45,196 bases of DNA. Source: Nemertoderma westbladi. Its lineage: Eukaryota; Xenacoelomorpha; Nemertodermatida; Nemertodermatidae. The notes beneath the pieces are model-generated. The model searched no databases, was not told the origin of the DNA, and worked only from the letters and a program-made list of their open reading frames with translations. Shown in pieces: positions 23,701 to 36,500 of the stretch (its first letter is position 1; each line of letters starts with the position of its first letter). Made by a program: the position numbers and the translations under genes. Where the stretch lies: positions 1-45,196 of the forward strand of contig JAUCBJ010007902.1 in assembly GCA_032718475.1 (NCBI GenBank), read 5' to 3'.

Positions 23701-24380
23701 AAGTACAGCGCCATATACCGTAACACCTACACTAGTATCAAACTGTAGGAACCAAGTATTTAGAGGGAAATAAAAATATTGAAGTGGCAGTGGCTTATTT
23801 AAAAAATAAAAATATTTACCGAATAATGTCATATTGTATAAAAAAAATTTAAAAATTTAAATTATTTACAAACAGATACAGTACATAGAAAGAGTAATAT
23901 ATTAGGGCCTGGCAGTGAGGTTTTTTAGAACAATACAATAAAAATAAAAAAGGGCAAGTTAGACACAAATATGAAGTTTGTACTGTATGAAATATTGGAA
24001 TGCAGTTTAAAAATAATACATAAAAAATATTGGAATGCAGATTACCGAGTAAGGTAAACTGTACAGTATGGTACATAAGAAGTATACTGATAGGATACAG
24101 GTATAGTATACGGTACCGTATCGGCTATACCCTGATACCGGTAGGCCTACCACACTATAATAGGCTAACAGAGTAGCTAACAGCTAAGGCTAAATACCAT
24201 TACCATATACTGACTGATATCAATAGGCATACCAGAACGTGTACCGGTAATCCCTGAATCAGCAGATCAGGGTGGCGCGTAGCAGAAAGCTGATGTAAAG
24301 TAGCGGTACAAAGTAGGCCTACCCTACAGTCCAGCAGTCAGACAGTCCAGCAGTCTGTTCTGGAGTTTTAAAACCACAAA
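23701..24380 (+). promoter_or_regulatory. Upstream region and probable 5' UTR of CRK
   Basis: Non-repetitive 680 bases before the CRK start codon. It has a doubled AATATTGGAATGCAG (about 23990 and 24027), many ACCGGT/GGTACC-like short palindromes, and a direct repeat ACAGTCCAGCAGTC at 24326-24339 and 24342-24355. No clear TATA box or initiator is visible, so the transcription start cannot be placed. The start codon has A at -3 (ACAAAATGA), a favourable context. Confidence 0.4.
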
Positions 24381-24541
24381 ATGAGTGGTGTAGCAAATTT
24401 TGATGCGGGTGACAAGGAGAGTTGGTATTTACGTTCTATTACCCGAGAGGAAGCTCAGCGAGTTCTTGTAGATAAACCATGTGGTTGTTTCTTCGTACGA
24501 GATTCCGTTACCTGCCCAGGGGACTATGTTCTATGCGTAAA
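24381..24541 (+). CDS. CRK: CRK adaptor protein, exon 1 (N-terminal half of SH2)
   Basis: Seen: ATG at 24381 opens residues 1-54. The SH2 start ESWYLRSITREEA is followed by FFVRDS (residues 37-42), whose Arg40 is the phosphotyrosine-binding betaB5 Arg, then PGDYVLCVK. The exon ends in phase 2 at AA before GTAAGT (24542). Exon 2 supplies the third base and continues EETKVSHY, the same junction as the GDYVL..VSHY stretch of known Crk proteins. Known: Crk binds phosphotyrosine sites in p130Cas and paxillin via SH2, and C3G/DOCK proteins via its first SH3, linking receptors to Rap and Rac at the plasma membrane. Odd: WYLRS replaces the usual WY(F/W)G. The ATG gives a normal-length N terminus. Confidence 0.93.
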
Positions 24542-25329
24542 GTAAGTAATACCTGAATACCGGTATCTAATCTTATATCGTGTCGTACCGGTAGCGGTCG
24601 TGCAGTCGTGACATTCCGCATGCAGGCATGGGTTTCCGCTTTCCGGTACTAGAATGCACTACAGCAGTAGGCTGGTAGGGAACATACCCTTAAATAAGCT
24701 CCAAAAGTGGGTTCTTATTTAAGGAAAATGGCTCTTATTTAGGGGTTTTGGGCCTTTTTTGGACATTTTTTCGACATAATAATAATATGCAAGAACTTGT
24801 TTGTGTTTCAGGAAAAAATACCGCATAATTTTATTTCACAATATAAAAGTTGGGTCTTTCTTGAACATAATGCAAAAAACCAGACCGTCCGGTTTTTTTT
24901 CTACAAGAGTTTTAAAATTGCACCAAAAATACGACCAGTTCCTAAATAATAGGGATTTTTTAAATTTACTTTATTTAAGATGTAAGACATCGCAATTGTA
25001 CACATAAATACTAAACAGCTAAAAGTCCCTATATAAGATATTTTTGACCTGACACCTGAGTTCCTTATTTAGGAATACAATTTCATTCCAAAATCTCCAA
25101 ACTCCTTAATATTAAATATTCCTCATACAGTCATATATGAAATAAATTAAATTAAATATTCCTTATATAAATGTATCTTATCTGCTTATAACTGTCTGGG
25201 TCTCCCAGCCCATTTCTCCTTCTGCCCTTATCTACTTACTGACTTATGACAGTTATGACCTCGTCGTAACTGCCTAACCTGGACAGGCAAGATAAGGGAG
25301 CTTAATTGGATAGGTGCAAAAGTGCACAA
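24542..25329. other. CRK: CRK intron 1, left part
   Basis: AT-rich intron with several copies of a TTCTTATTTAAGG / CTTATTTAGG type motif (about 24690-25070). The small open frame at 24801-25007 has no recognisable domain and is not called. Confidence 0.6.
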
Positions 25330-26395
25330 CGGGCAACAATGAAAGAATGACCAACAACGAGCAACAATGAGTAACAAAACAATGAGCAACAACGAGTAAT
25401 ATTGAGCAACAATGGCAGAATGGGAAACAATGAGCAACAACGAACAACAATGAGCAACAACGAGCAACATTGAGCAATAATAAAGTACAACAACGAGCAA
25501 CAACGAGCAACAACAAGAAACAACGAGCAATAATCAATGAAGAACAACGACTGAGCAACAATGAGCAACAACGAGTAACAACGGGCAACAGCGAGTAACA
25601 ACGAGCAACAACGGGTAACATTGAGAAACAACGAGCAACAATGAGCATTAATAAAGTAAACAATGAGCAATAACAAAGTACAACAACGAGCAATAATGAG
25701 GAACAACTACTGAGCGAGCAACAACGAGTAACATTGAGAAACAACGACAGACGAGCAACAATGAGAAACAACGAGCAACAATGAGCACTAATAAAGTACA
25801 ACAACGAGCAATAATGAGGAACAACGACTGACTGACTGAACGAGCAACAACGAGTTCAACGAGAAACAACGAGTAACATTGAGCAATATTAAAGTACTGG
25901 TACAACAACGAGCAACAATGAGCAACAACGAGCAACAACTAGAAAAACAACGAGCAACAATGAGGAACAACGACGGAACAAGCAATAATAAAGTACAACA
26001 AAATGAGCAACAACGAGTAACAATGAGCAATAATAAGCAACAACGAGCAATAATAAGGTACAACAACGAGCAATAATAAAGTACAACAACGAGCAACAAT
26101 GAGCACCAACAAGCAACACTGACCAACAACGAGCAACAATGAGGAACAACGACTGAACAACTGAACAAGCAATAATAAAGTACAACAACGAGAAACAATG
26201 AGCAATAATGAGCAACAACGAGTATAATAAAGTGCAACAACGAGCAACAATGAGCACCAGCAAGCAACAATGAGCAACAACGAGAAACAATGAGCAATAA
26301 TGAACAACGAGCAACAACGACGCAACAATGAAATGACCAACGAGAAATAATAAACACAAAAACGAGTAACAATGAGCAACCACGAGCAACAAACT
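25330..26395 (+). repeat. 10-bp degenerate minisatellite (GAGCAACAAC/T)n
   Basis: About 1.07 kb of GAGCAACAAC, GAGCAACAAT, GAGTAACAAC and GAGAAACAAC units. AGCAATAATAAAGTACAAC inserts recur at irregular intervals. The consensus lacks stops on the minus strand, giving several overlapping Leu/Cys/Ser-rich spurious ORFs there (25228-26453). Confidence 0.93.
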
Positions 26396-26718
26396 GCGTC
26401 GAACTGGATTGAATGTGGGGCGAGCCACTTTTAAGTGAGCGAAGCCTTAGCATATGGGTGCCATTTACGAGTTGTCTGTTATCCTCGTAAATTTTTTATC
26501 GCTAATAACTCGGTCATTCCGTGATGAAATTAAACGAAACTTGGTGCGTATGTAGTCAGTCAAAAGATTATAAATAATCTGAAGTTTGATAAAAAAAAAA
26601 CGAACGAACGCAATGAGGCAAATTAAGGAGACAAGTATGTATGTATATTATATGTATGTATATTATCTTACATTAAATATAGATGATATAAGAAATTAAA
26701 TAATAAACATTGAACATT
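26396..26718. other. CRK intron 1 unique sequence and LINE 3' flank
   Basis: No gene seen. Contains an A-run, (ACGA)n-like bases (26600-26610), and TATGTATGTATATTATA repeats at 26638-26668. The latter lie just beyond the stop of the adjacent minus-strand LINE relic and may be its 3' tail. Confidence 0.5.
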
Positions 26719-27275
26719 AACTCAGTCGAAAAATAACGGCATCTCATTACTAATAAGGTATCGTATGGCCATAGGTGCAAATGAGTTCTGAAATAATTTC
26801 GTACGAACGTTTGGCATTGTGTATTTGCTGCGAGTGGAGGTGGAAGTTGACTTGGAGGCCATGATAAAATCATGTAAGAGGTGTCGGGGTGTGGCCACAA
26901 TCTTGTTAACCGCGTTGACAAATTGAGTGGAGAATGCGTCATTAATATATTTTAAGTACACATGTTTATCTATCTTAGAGTGCCTTGCGTACAGTGATAT
27001 TGGTTTACGCAGCTTCTTTCTTAGAATGGAAGGTGTAAGAGGGACCCAAGCCACAGAACAGTACAAATAGTGTGGTGCAATGTACGTTTGGAATATAAAT
27101 ATTTTAGTCTTTTTACTCGCAAACCGAATGAAAAAGCTGAACTGGCGCACTATGTAGTTAACTTTTTTTTATTAAGTTAGAGACATGGATTTTCCATGAC
27201 ATATTATCTGATATCCACACTCCCAGATGTTTCAACACAGCCAGTGGAATCTCAGCTATATATAAAAGTTAATTT
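26719..27275 (-). pseudogene. LINE ORF2 C-terminal relic with frameshift
   Basis: Minus strand. From about 27275 the frame reads VLKHLGVWISDNMSWKIHV and LIKK, then breaks at an A-run (about 27160-27168). It resumes in another frame as LNYIVRQFSFF...FIFQTYIAPHYLYCSVAW...ISLYARHS, ending LFFD then stop at 26719-26721. This is the region after the RT thumb in CR1/jockey-like LINEs and matches in layout the C terminus of the LINE at 41878-45196 (LGIHLQSNFSWHLHI, VEPYISYALTVWGNC), but it is clearly a different subfamily. The RT core is absent: 5'-truncated and dead. It ends about 60 bases before CRK exon 2. Confidence 0.82.
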
Positions 27276-27335
27276 AGGTCCAAAATGCCGCAAAATTTAT
27301 TAAGTAATGAAATATTAATTCCGTTTCTGTTTCAG

Positions 27336-27477
27336 AGAGGAGACTAAAGTCAGCCATTACATCGTTAGTTGCCGCGGAGGTAAATATGTAATTGGCGATT
27401 TAGAATTTAAATCTTTAATTGATTTAATTCAACATTATAAACTTAACTTGTTAGATACGTCGCGGCTTAAAACACCG
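27336..27477 (+). CDS. CRK: CRK exon 2 (C-terminal half of SH2)
   Basis: Acceptor CTGTTTCAG ends at 27335. One base completes Lys54, then residues 55-101: EETKVSHYIVS (His61 is the betaD4 His), GGKYVIGDLEFKSLIDLIQHYKL, LLDTSRLKTP. This is the second half of a Crk SH2 domain; the short GGK turn replaces the proline-rich DE-loop insertion of vertebrate Crk. The exon ends at CCG before GTGAGT (27478), phase 0. Frame and phase fit exons 1 and 3 exactly. The following intron is about 12.9 kb, nearly all minisatellite. Confidence 0.93.
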
Positions 27478-27530
27478 GTGAGTTTATTCATTTTTATTCA
27501 CTTACGTTTATTCATTCATTTAAATTCTCT

Positions 27531-30500
27531 ATGTCGGTCTATCTAACATTCTCTATGTCGGTCTATCTAACATTATATATGTCGGTCTATCTAACATTCT
27601 CTATGTCGGTCTATCTAACATTATATATGTCGGTCTATCTAACATTCTCTATGTCGGTCTATCTAACATTCTCTATGTCGGTCTATCTAACATACTCTAT
27701 GTCGGTCTATCTAACATTCTCTATGTCGGTCTATCTAACATTCTATATGTCGGTCTATCTAACATACTCTATGTCGGTCTATCTAACATTCTCTATGTCG
27801 GTCTATCTAACATACTCTAAGTCGGTCTATCTAACATTCTCTATGTCGGTCTATCTAACATTATATATGTCGGTCTATCTAACATTCTCTATGTCGGTCT
27901 ATCTAACATTCTCTATGTCGGTCTATCTAACATTCTCTATGTCGGTCTATCTAACATTCTCTATGTCGGTCTATCTAACATTCTATATGTCGGTCTATCT
28001 AACATACTCTATGTCGGTCTATCTAACATTCTCTATGTCGGTCTATCTAACATACTCTAAGTCGGTCTATCTAACATTCTCTATGTCGGTCTATCTAACA
28101 TTATATATGTCGGTCTATCTAACATTCTCTATGTCGGTCTATCTAACATTCTCTATGTCGGTCTATCTAACATTCTCTATGTCGGTCTATCTAACATATA
28201 TATGTCGGTCTATCTAACATACTCTATGTCGGTCTATCTAACATTCTCTATGTCGGTCTATCTAACATTCTCTATGTCGGTCTATCTAACATTCTCTATG
28301 TCGGTCTATCTAACATTATATATGTCGGTCTATCTAACATTATATATGTCGGTCTATCTAACATTATCTATGTCGGTCTATCTAACATACTCTATGTCGG
28401 TCTATCTAATATTCTCTATGTCGGTCTATCTAACATTCTCTATGTCGGTCTATCTAATATTCTCTATGTCGGTCTATCTAACATTCTCTATGTCGGTCTA
28501 TCTAACATTATATATGTCGGTCTATCTAACATTATCTATGTCGGTCTATCTAACATACTCTATGTCGGTCTATCTAATATTCTCTATGTCGGTCTATCTA
28601 ACATTCCCTATGTCGGTCTATCTAACATTATATATATCGGTCTATCTAACATTCTCTATGTCGGTCTATCTAACATTCTCTGTGTCGGTCTATCTAACAT
28701 ACTCTATGTCGGTCTATCTAACATTCTCTATGTCGGTCTATCTAACATTATATATGTCGGTCTATCTAACATTATCTATGTCGGTCTATCTAACATACTC
28801 TATGTCGGTCTATCTAACATTATCTATGTCGGTCTATCTAACATACTCTATGTCGGTCTATCTAACATACTCTATGTCGGTCTATCTAACATTATCTATG
28901 TCGGTCTATCTAACATTATCTATGTCGGTCTATCTAACATTATCTATGTCGGTCTATCTAACATTATCTATGTCGGTCTATCTAACATTATCTATGTCGG
29001 TCTATCTAACATTATCTATGTCGGTCTATCTAACATTCTCTATGTCGGTCTATCTAACATTCTATATGTCGGTCTATCTAACATACTCTATGTCGGTCTA
29101 TCTAACATACTCTATGTCGGTCTATCTAACATTATCTATGTCGGTCTATCTAACATTCTCTATGTCGGTCTATCTAACATTATCTGTGTCGGTCTATCTA
29201 ACATTATATATGTCGGTCTATCTAACATTCTCTATGTCGGTCTATCTAACATTATCTATGTCGGTCTATCTAACATTCTCTATGTCGGTCTATCTAACAT
29301 TATCTATGTCGGTCTATCTAACATTCTCTATGTCGGTCTATCTAACATTCTCTATGTCGGTCTATCTAACATTCTCTATGTCGGTCTATCTAACATACTC
29401 TATGTCGGTCTATCTAACATTCTCTATGTCGGTCTATCTAACATTCTCTATGTCGGTCTATCTAACATACTCTATGTCGGTCTATCTAACATTCTCTATG
29501 TCGGTCTATCTAACATTCTCTATGTCGGTCTATCTAACATACTCTATGTCGGTCTATCTAACATTATCTATGTCGGTCTATCTAACATTATCTATGTCGG
29601 TCTATCTAACATTATCTATGTCGGTCTATCTAACATTATCTATGTCGGTCTATCTAACATACTCTATGTCGGTCTATCTAACATTCTCTATGTCGGTCTA
29701 TCTAACATTCTCTATGTCGGTCTATCTAACATACTCTATGTCGGTCTATCTAACATTCTCTATGTCGGTCTATCTAACATTCTCTATGTCGGTCTATCTA
29801 ACATACTCTATGTCGGTCTATCTAACATTATCTATGTCGGTCTATCTAACATACTCTATGTCGGTCTATCTAACATTATCTATGTCGGTCTATCTAACAT
29901 TCTCTATGTCGGTCTATCTAACATACTCTAAGTCGGTCTATATAACATTCTCTATGTCGGTCTATCTAACATACTCTAAGTCGGTCTATCTAACATTCTC
30001 TATGTCGGTCTATCTAACATACTCTATGTCGGTCTATCTAACATTATCTATGTCGGTCTATCTAACATACTCTATGTCGGTCTATCTAACATTCTCTATG
30101 TCGGTCTATCTAACATTCTCTATGTCGGTCTATCTAACATACTTTATGTCGGTCTATCTAACATTCTCTATGTCGGTCTATCTAACATACTCTATGTCGG
30201 TCTATCTAACATTCTCTATGTCGGTCTATCTAACATTCTCTATGTCGGTCTATCTAACATACTCTATGTCGGTCTATCTAACATTATCTATGTCGGTCTA
30301 TCTAACATACTCTATGTCGGTCTATCTAACATTATCTATGTCGGTCTATCTAACATTCTCTATGTCGGTCTATCTAACATACTCTAAGTCGGTCTATCTA
30401 ACATTCTCTATGTCGGTCTATCTAACATACTCTAAGTCGGTCTATCTAACATTCTCTATGTCGGTCTATCTAACATACTCTATGTCGGTCTATCTAACAT

Positions 30501-33500
30501 TATCTATGTCGGTCTATCTAACATACTCTATGTCGGTCTATCTAACATTCTCTATGTCGGTCTATCTAATATTCTCTATGTCGGTCTATCTAACATTCTC
30601 TATGTCGGTCTATCTAACATACTCTATGTCGGTCTATCTAACATTATCTATGTCGGTCTATCTAACATACTCTATGTCGGTCTATCTAACATAATCTATG
30701 TCGGTCTATCTAACATACTCTATGTCGGTCTATCTAACATTATCTATGTCGGTCTATCTAACATTCTCTATGTCGGTCTATCTAACATTATCTGTGTCGG
30801 TCTATCTAACATTATATATGTCGGTCTATCTAACATTCTCTATGTCGGTCTATCTAACATTATCTATGTCGGTCTATCTAACATTCTCTATGTCGGTCTA
30901 TCTAACATTATCTATGTCGGTCTATCTAACATTCTCTATGTCGGTCTATCTAACATTCTCTATGTCGGTCTATCTAACATTCTCTATGTCGGTCTATCTA
31001 ACATACTCTATGTCGGTCTATCTAACATTCTCTATGTCGGTCTATCTAATCTAACATACTCTATGTCGGTCTATCTAACATTCTCTATGTCGGTCTATCT
31101 AACATTCTCTATGTCGGTCTATCTAACATTATCTATGTCGGTCTATCTAACATTCTCTATGTCGGTCTATCTAACATTATCTATGTCGGTCTATCTAACA
31201 TTCTCTATGTCGGTCTATCTAACATTCTCTATGTCGGTCTCTCTAACATTATCTATGTCGGTCTATCTAACATTCTCTATGTCGGTCTATCTAACATTAT
31301 CTATGTCGGTCTATCTAACATTCTCTATGTCGGTCTATCTAACATTCTCTATGTCGGTCTATCTAACATTCTCTATGTCGGTCTATCTAACATTCTCTAT
31401 GTCGGTCTATCTAACATACTCTATGTCGGTCTATCTAACATTCTCTATGTCGGTCTATCTAACATACTCTATGTCGGTCTATCTAACATTCTCTATGTCG
31501 GTCTATCTAACATTTTCTATGTCGGTCTATCTAACATACTCTATGTCGGTCTATCTAACATTATCTATGTCGGTCTATCTAACATTCTCTATGTCGGTCT
31601 ATCTAACATTCTCTATGTCGGTCTATCTAACATTATCTATGTCGGTCTATCTAACATTCTCTATGTCGGTCTATCTAACATACTCTATGTCGGTCTATCT
31701 AACATTCTCTATGTCGGTCTATCTAACATTCTCTATGTCGGTCTATCTAACATACTCTATGTCGGTCTATCTAACATACTCTATGTCGGTCTATCTAACA
31801 TACTCTATGTCGGTCTATCTAACATTCTCTATGTCGGTCTATCTAACATTCTCTATGTCGGTCTATCTAACATACTCTATGTCGGTCTATCTAACATTCT
31901 CTATGTCGGTCTATCTAACATTCTCTATGTCGGTCTATCTAACATACTCTATGTCGGTCTATCTAACATTATCTATGTCGGTCTATCTAACATTCTCTAT
32001 GTCGGTCTATCTAACATTCTCTATGTCGGTCTATCTAACATACTCTATGTCGGTCTATCTAACATTCTCTATGTCGGTCTATCTAACATACTCTATGTCG
32101 GTCTATCTAACATTCTCTATGTCGGTCTATCTAACATTCTCTATGTCGGTCTATCTAACATACTCTATGTCGGTCTATCTAACATACTCTATGTCGGTCT
32201 ATCTAACATACTCTATGTCGGTCTATCTAACATTCTCTATGTCGGTCTATCTAACATTCTCTATGTCGGTCTATCTAACATTCTCTATGTCGGTCTATCT
32301 AACATTCTCTATGTCGGTCTATCTAACATACTCTATGTCGTCTATCTAACATTCTCTATGTCGGTCTATCTAACATACTCTATGTCGGTCTATCTAACAT
32401 TCTCTATGTCGGTCTATCTAACATTATCTATGTCGGTCTATCTAACATTCTCTATGTCGGTCTATCTAACATTATCTATGTCGGTCTATCTAACATTCTC
32501 TATGTCGGTCTATCTAACATTCTCTATGTCGGTATATCTAACATTATCTATGTCGGTCTATCTAACATACTCTATGTCGGTCTATCTAACATTCTCTATG
32601 TCGGTCTATCTAACATTTTCTATGTCGGTCTATCTAACATTCTCTATGTCGGTCTATCTAACATTCTCTATGTCGGTCTATGTAACATTATCTATGTCGG
32701 TCTATCTAACATTCTCTATGTCGGTCTATCTAACATTATCTATGTCGGTCTATCTAACATTCTCTATGTCGGTCTATCTAACATTCTCTATGTCGGTCTA
32801 TCTAACATACTCTATGTCGGTCTATCTAACATTCTCTATGTCGGTCTATCTAACATTATCTATGTCGGTCTATCTAACATTATCTGTGTCGGTCTATCTA
32901 ACATTATCTATATCGGTCTATCTAACATTATCTATGTCGGTCTATCTAACATTATATATGTCGGTCTATCTAACATTCTCTATGTCGGTCTATCTAACAT
33001 TATTTATATATGTCGGTCTATCTAACATTATCTATGTCGGTCTATCTAACATTCTCTATGTCGGTCTATCTAACATTCTCTATGTCGGTCTATCTAACAT
33101 TTTCTATGTCGGTCTATCTAACATTCTCTATGTCGGTCTATCTAACATTCTCTATGTCGGTCTATCTAACATTCTCTATGTCGGTCTATCTAACATTCTC
33201 TATGTCGGTCTATCTAACATACTCTATGTCGGTCTATCTAACATTCTCTATGTCGGTCTATCTAACATTATCTGTGTCGGTCTATCTAACATTATCTATA
33301 TCGGTCTATCTAACATTATATATGTCGGTCTATCTAACATTATCTATATCGGTCTATCTAACATTATCTATGTCGGTCTATCTAACATTATCTATGTCGG
33401 TCTATCTAACATTATCTGTGTCGGTCTATCTAACATTCTCTATGTCGGTCTATCTAACATTCTCTATGTCGGTCTATCTAACATTTTCTATGTCGGTCTA

Positions 33501-36500
33501 TCTAACATTCTCTATGTCGGTCTATCTAACATTTTCTATGTCGGTCTATCTAACATTCTCTATGTCGGTCTATCTAACATTCTCTATGTCGGTCTATCTA
33601 ACATTCTCTATGTCGGTCTATCTAACATTCTCTATGTCGGTCTATCTAACATTATCTATGTCGGTCTATCTAACATACTCTATGTCGGTCTATCTAACAT
33701 TCTCTATGCCGGTCTATCTAACATTCTCTATGTCGGTCTATCTAACATTATCTATGTCGGTCTATCTAACATTATCTATGTCGGTCTATCTAACATTCAC
33801 TATGTCGGTCTATCTAACATTCTCTATGTCGGTATATCTAACATACTCTATGTCGGTCTATCTAACATTCTCTATGTCGGTCTATCTAACATTCTCTATG
33901 TCGGTCTATCTAACATTATCTATGTCGGTCTATCTAACATTATCTATGTCGGTCTATCTAACATTATATATGTCGGTCTATCTAACATTCTCTATGTCGG
34001 TCTATCTAACATTATCTATGTCGGTCTATCTAACATTATCTATGTCGGTCTATCTAGCATTATATATGTCGGTCTATCTAACATTATCTATGTCGGTCTA
34101 TCTAACATTATATATGTCGGTCTATCTAACATTATCTATGTCGGTCTATCTAACATTATCTATGTCGGTCTATCTAACATTATATGTGTCGGTCTATCTA
34201 ACATTCTCTATGTCGGTCTATCTAACATTCTCTATGTCGGTCTATCTAACATACTCTATGTCGGTCTATCTAACATTATCTATGTCGGTCTATCTAACAT
34301 TCTCTATGTCGGTCTATCTAACATTCTCTATGTCGGTCTATCTAACATTATCTATGTCGGTCTATCTAACATTATATATGTCGGTCTATCTAACATTATC
34401 TATGTCGGTCTATCTAACATTATCTGTGTCGGTCTATCTAACATTATCTATATTATATGTGTCGGTCTATCTAATATTCTCTATGTCGGTCTATCTAACA
34501 TTATCTGTGTCGGTCTATCTAACATTCTCTATGTCGGTCTATTTAACATTATCTGTGTCGGTCTATCAAACATTCTCTATGTCGGTCTATCTAACATTAT
34601 CTGTGTCGGTCTATCTAACATTCTCTATGTCGGTCTATCTAACATTATCTGTGTCGGTCTATCTAACATTATCTATGTCGGTCTATCTAACATACTCTAT
34701 GTCGGTCTATCTAACATTCTCTATGTCGGTCTATCTAACATTTTCTATGTCGGTCTATCTAACATACTCTATGTCGGTCTATCTAACATTATCTATGTCG
34801 GTCTATCTAACATTCTCTATGTCGGTCTATCTAACATTCTCTATGTCGGTCTATCTAACATTATCTATGTCGGTCTATCTAACATTCTCTATGTCGGTCT
34901 ATCTAACATACTCTATGTCGGTCTATCTAACATTCTCTATGTCGGTCTATCTAACATTCTCTATGTCGGTCTATCTAACATACTCTATGTCGGTCTATCT
35001 AACATACTCTATGTCGGTCTATCTAACATACTCTATGTCGGTCTATCTAACATTCTCTATGTCGGTCTATCTAACATTCTCTATGTCGGTCTATCTAACA
35101 TACTCTATGTCGGTCTATCTAACATTCTCTATGTCGGTCTATCTAACATTCTCTATGTCGGTCTATCTAACATACTCTATGTCGGTCTATCTAACATTAT
35201 CTATGTCGGTCTATCTAACATTCTCTATGTCGGTCTATCTAACATTCTCTATGTCGGTCTATCTAATATACTCTATGTCGGTCTATCTAACATTCTCTAT
35301 GTCGGTCTATCTAACATACTCTATGTCGGTCTATCTAACATTCTCTATGTCGGTCTATCTAACATTCTCTATGTCGGTCTATCTAACATACTCTATGTCG
35401 GTCTATCTAACATACTCTATGTCGGTCTATCTAACATACTCTATGTCGGTCTATCTAACATTCTCTATGTCGGTCTATCTAACATTCTCTATGTCGGTCT
35501 ATCTAACATTCTCTATGTCGGTCTATCTAACATTCTCTATGTCGGTCTATCTAACATACTCTATGTCGTCTATCTAACATTCTCTATGTCGGTCTATCTA
35601 ACATACTCTATGTCGGTCTATCTAACATTCTCTATGTCGGTCTATCTAACATTATCTATGTCGGTCTATCTAACATTCTCTATGTCGGTCTATCTAACAT
35701 TATCTATGTCGGTCTATCTAACATTCTCTATGTCGGTCTATCTAACATTCTCTATGTCGGTATATCTAACATTATCTATGTCGGTCTATCTAACATACTC
35801 TATGTCGGTCTATCTAACATTCTCTATGTCGGTCTATCTAACATTTTCTATGTCGGTCTATCTAACATTCTCTATGTCGGTCTATCTAACATTCTCTATG
35901 TCGGTCTATATAACATTATCTATGTCGGTCTATCTAACATTCTCTATGTCGGTCTATCTAACATTATCTATGTCGGTCTATCTAACATTCTCTATGTCGG
36001 TCTATCTAACATTCTCTATGTCGGTCTATCTAACATACTCTATGTCGGTCTATCTAACATTCTCTATGTCGGTCTATCTAACATTATCTATGTCGGTCTA
36101 TCTAACATTATCTGTGTCGGTCTATCTAACATTATCTATATCGGTCTATCTAACATTATCTATGTCGGTCTATCTAACATTATATATGTCGGTCTATCTA
36201 ACATTCTCTATGTCGGTCTATCTAACATTATTTATATATGTCGGTCTATCTAACATTATCTATGTCGGTCTATCTAACATTCTCTATGTCGGTCTATCTA
36301 ACATTCTCTATGTCGGTCTATCTAACATTTTCTATGTCGGTCTATCTAACATTCTCTATGTCGGTCTATCTAACATTCTCTATGTCGGTCTATCTAACAT
36401 TCTCTATGTCGGTCTATCTAACATTCTCTATGTCGGTCTATCTAACATACTCTATGTCGGTCTATCTAACATTCTCTATGTCGGTCTATCTAACATTATC

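Noticed and set aside
25228-26453. Leu/Cys/Ser-rich minus-strand ORFs resembling membrane proteins
   Set aside because: Translation of the 10-bp GAGCAACAAC array; composition follows from the monomer.
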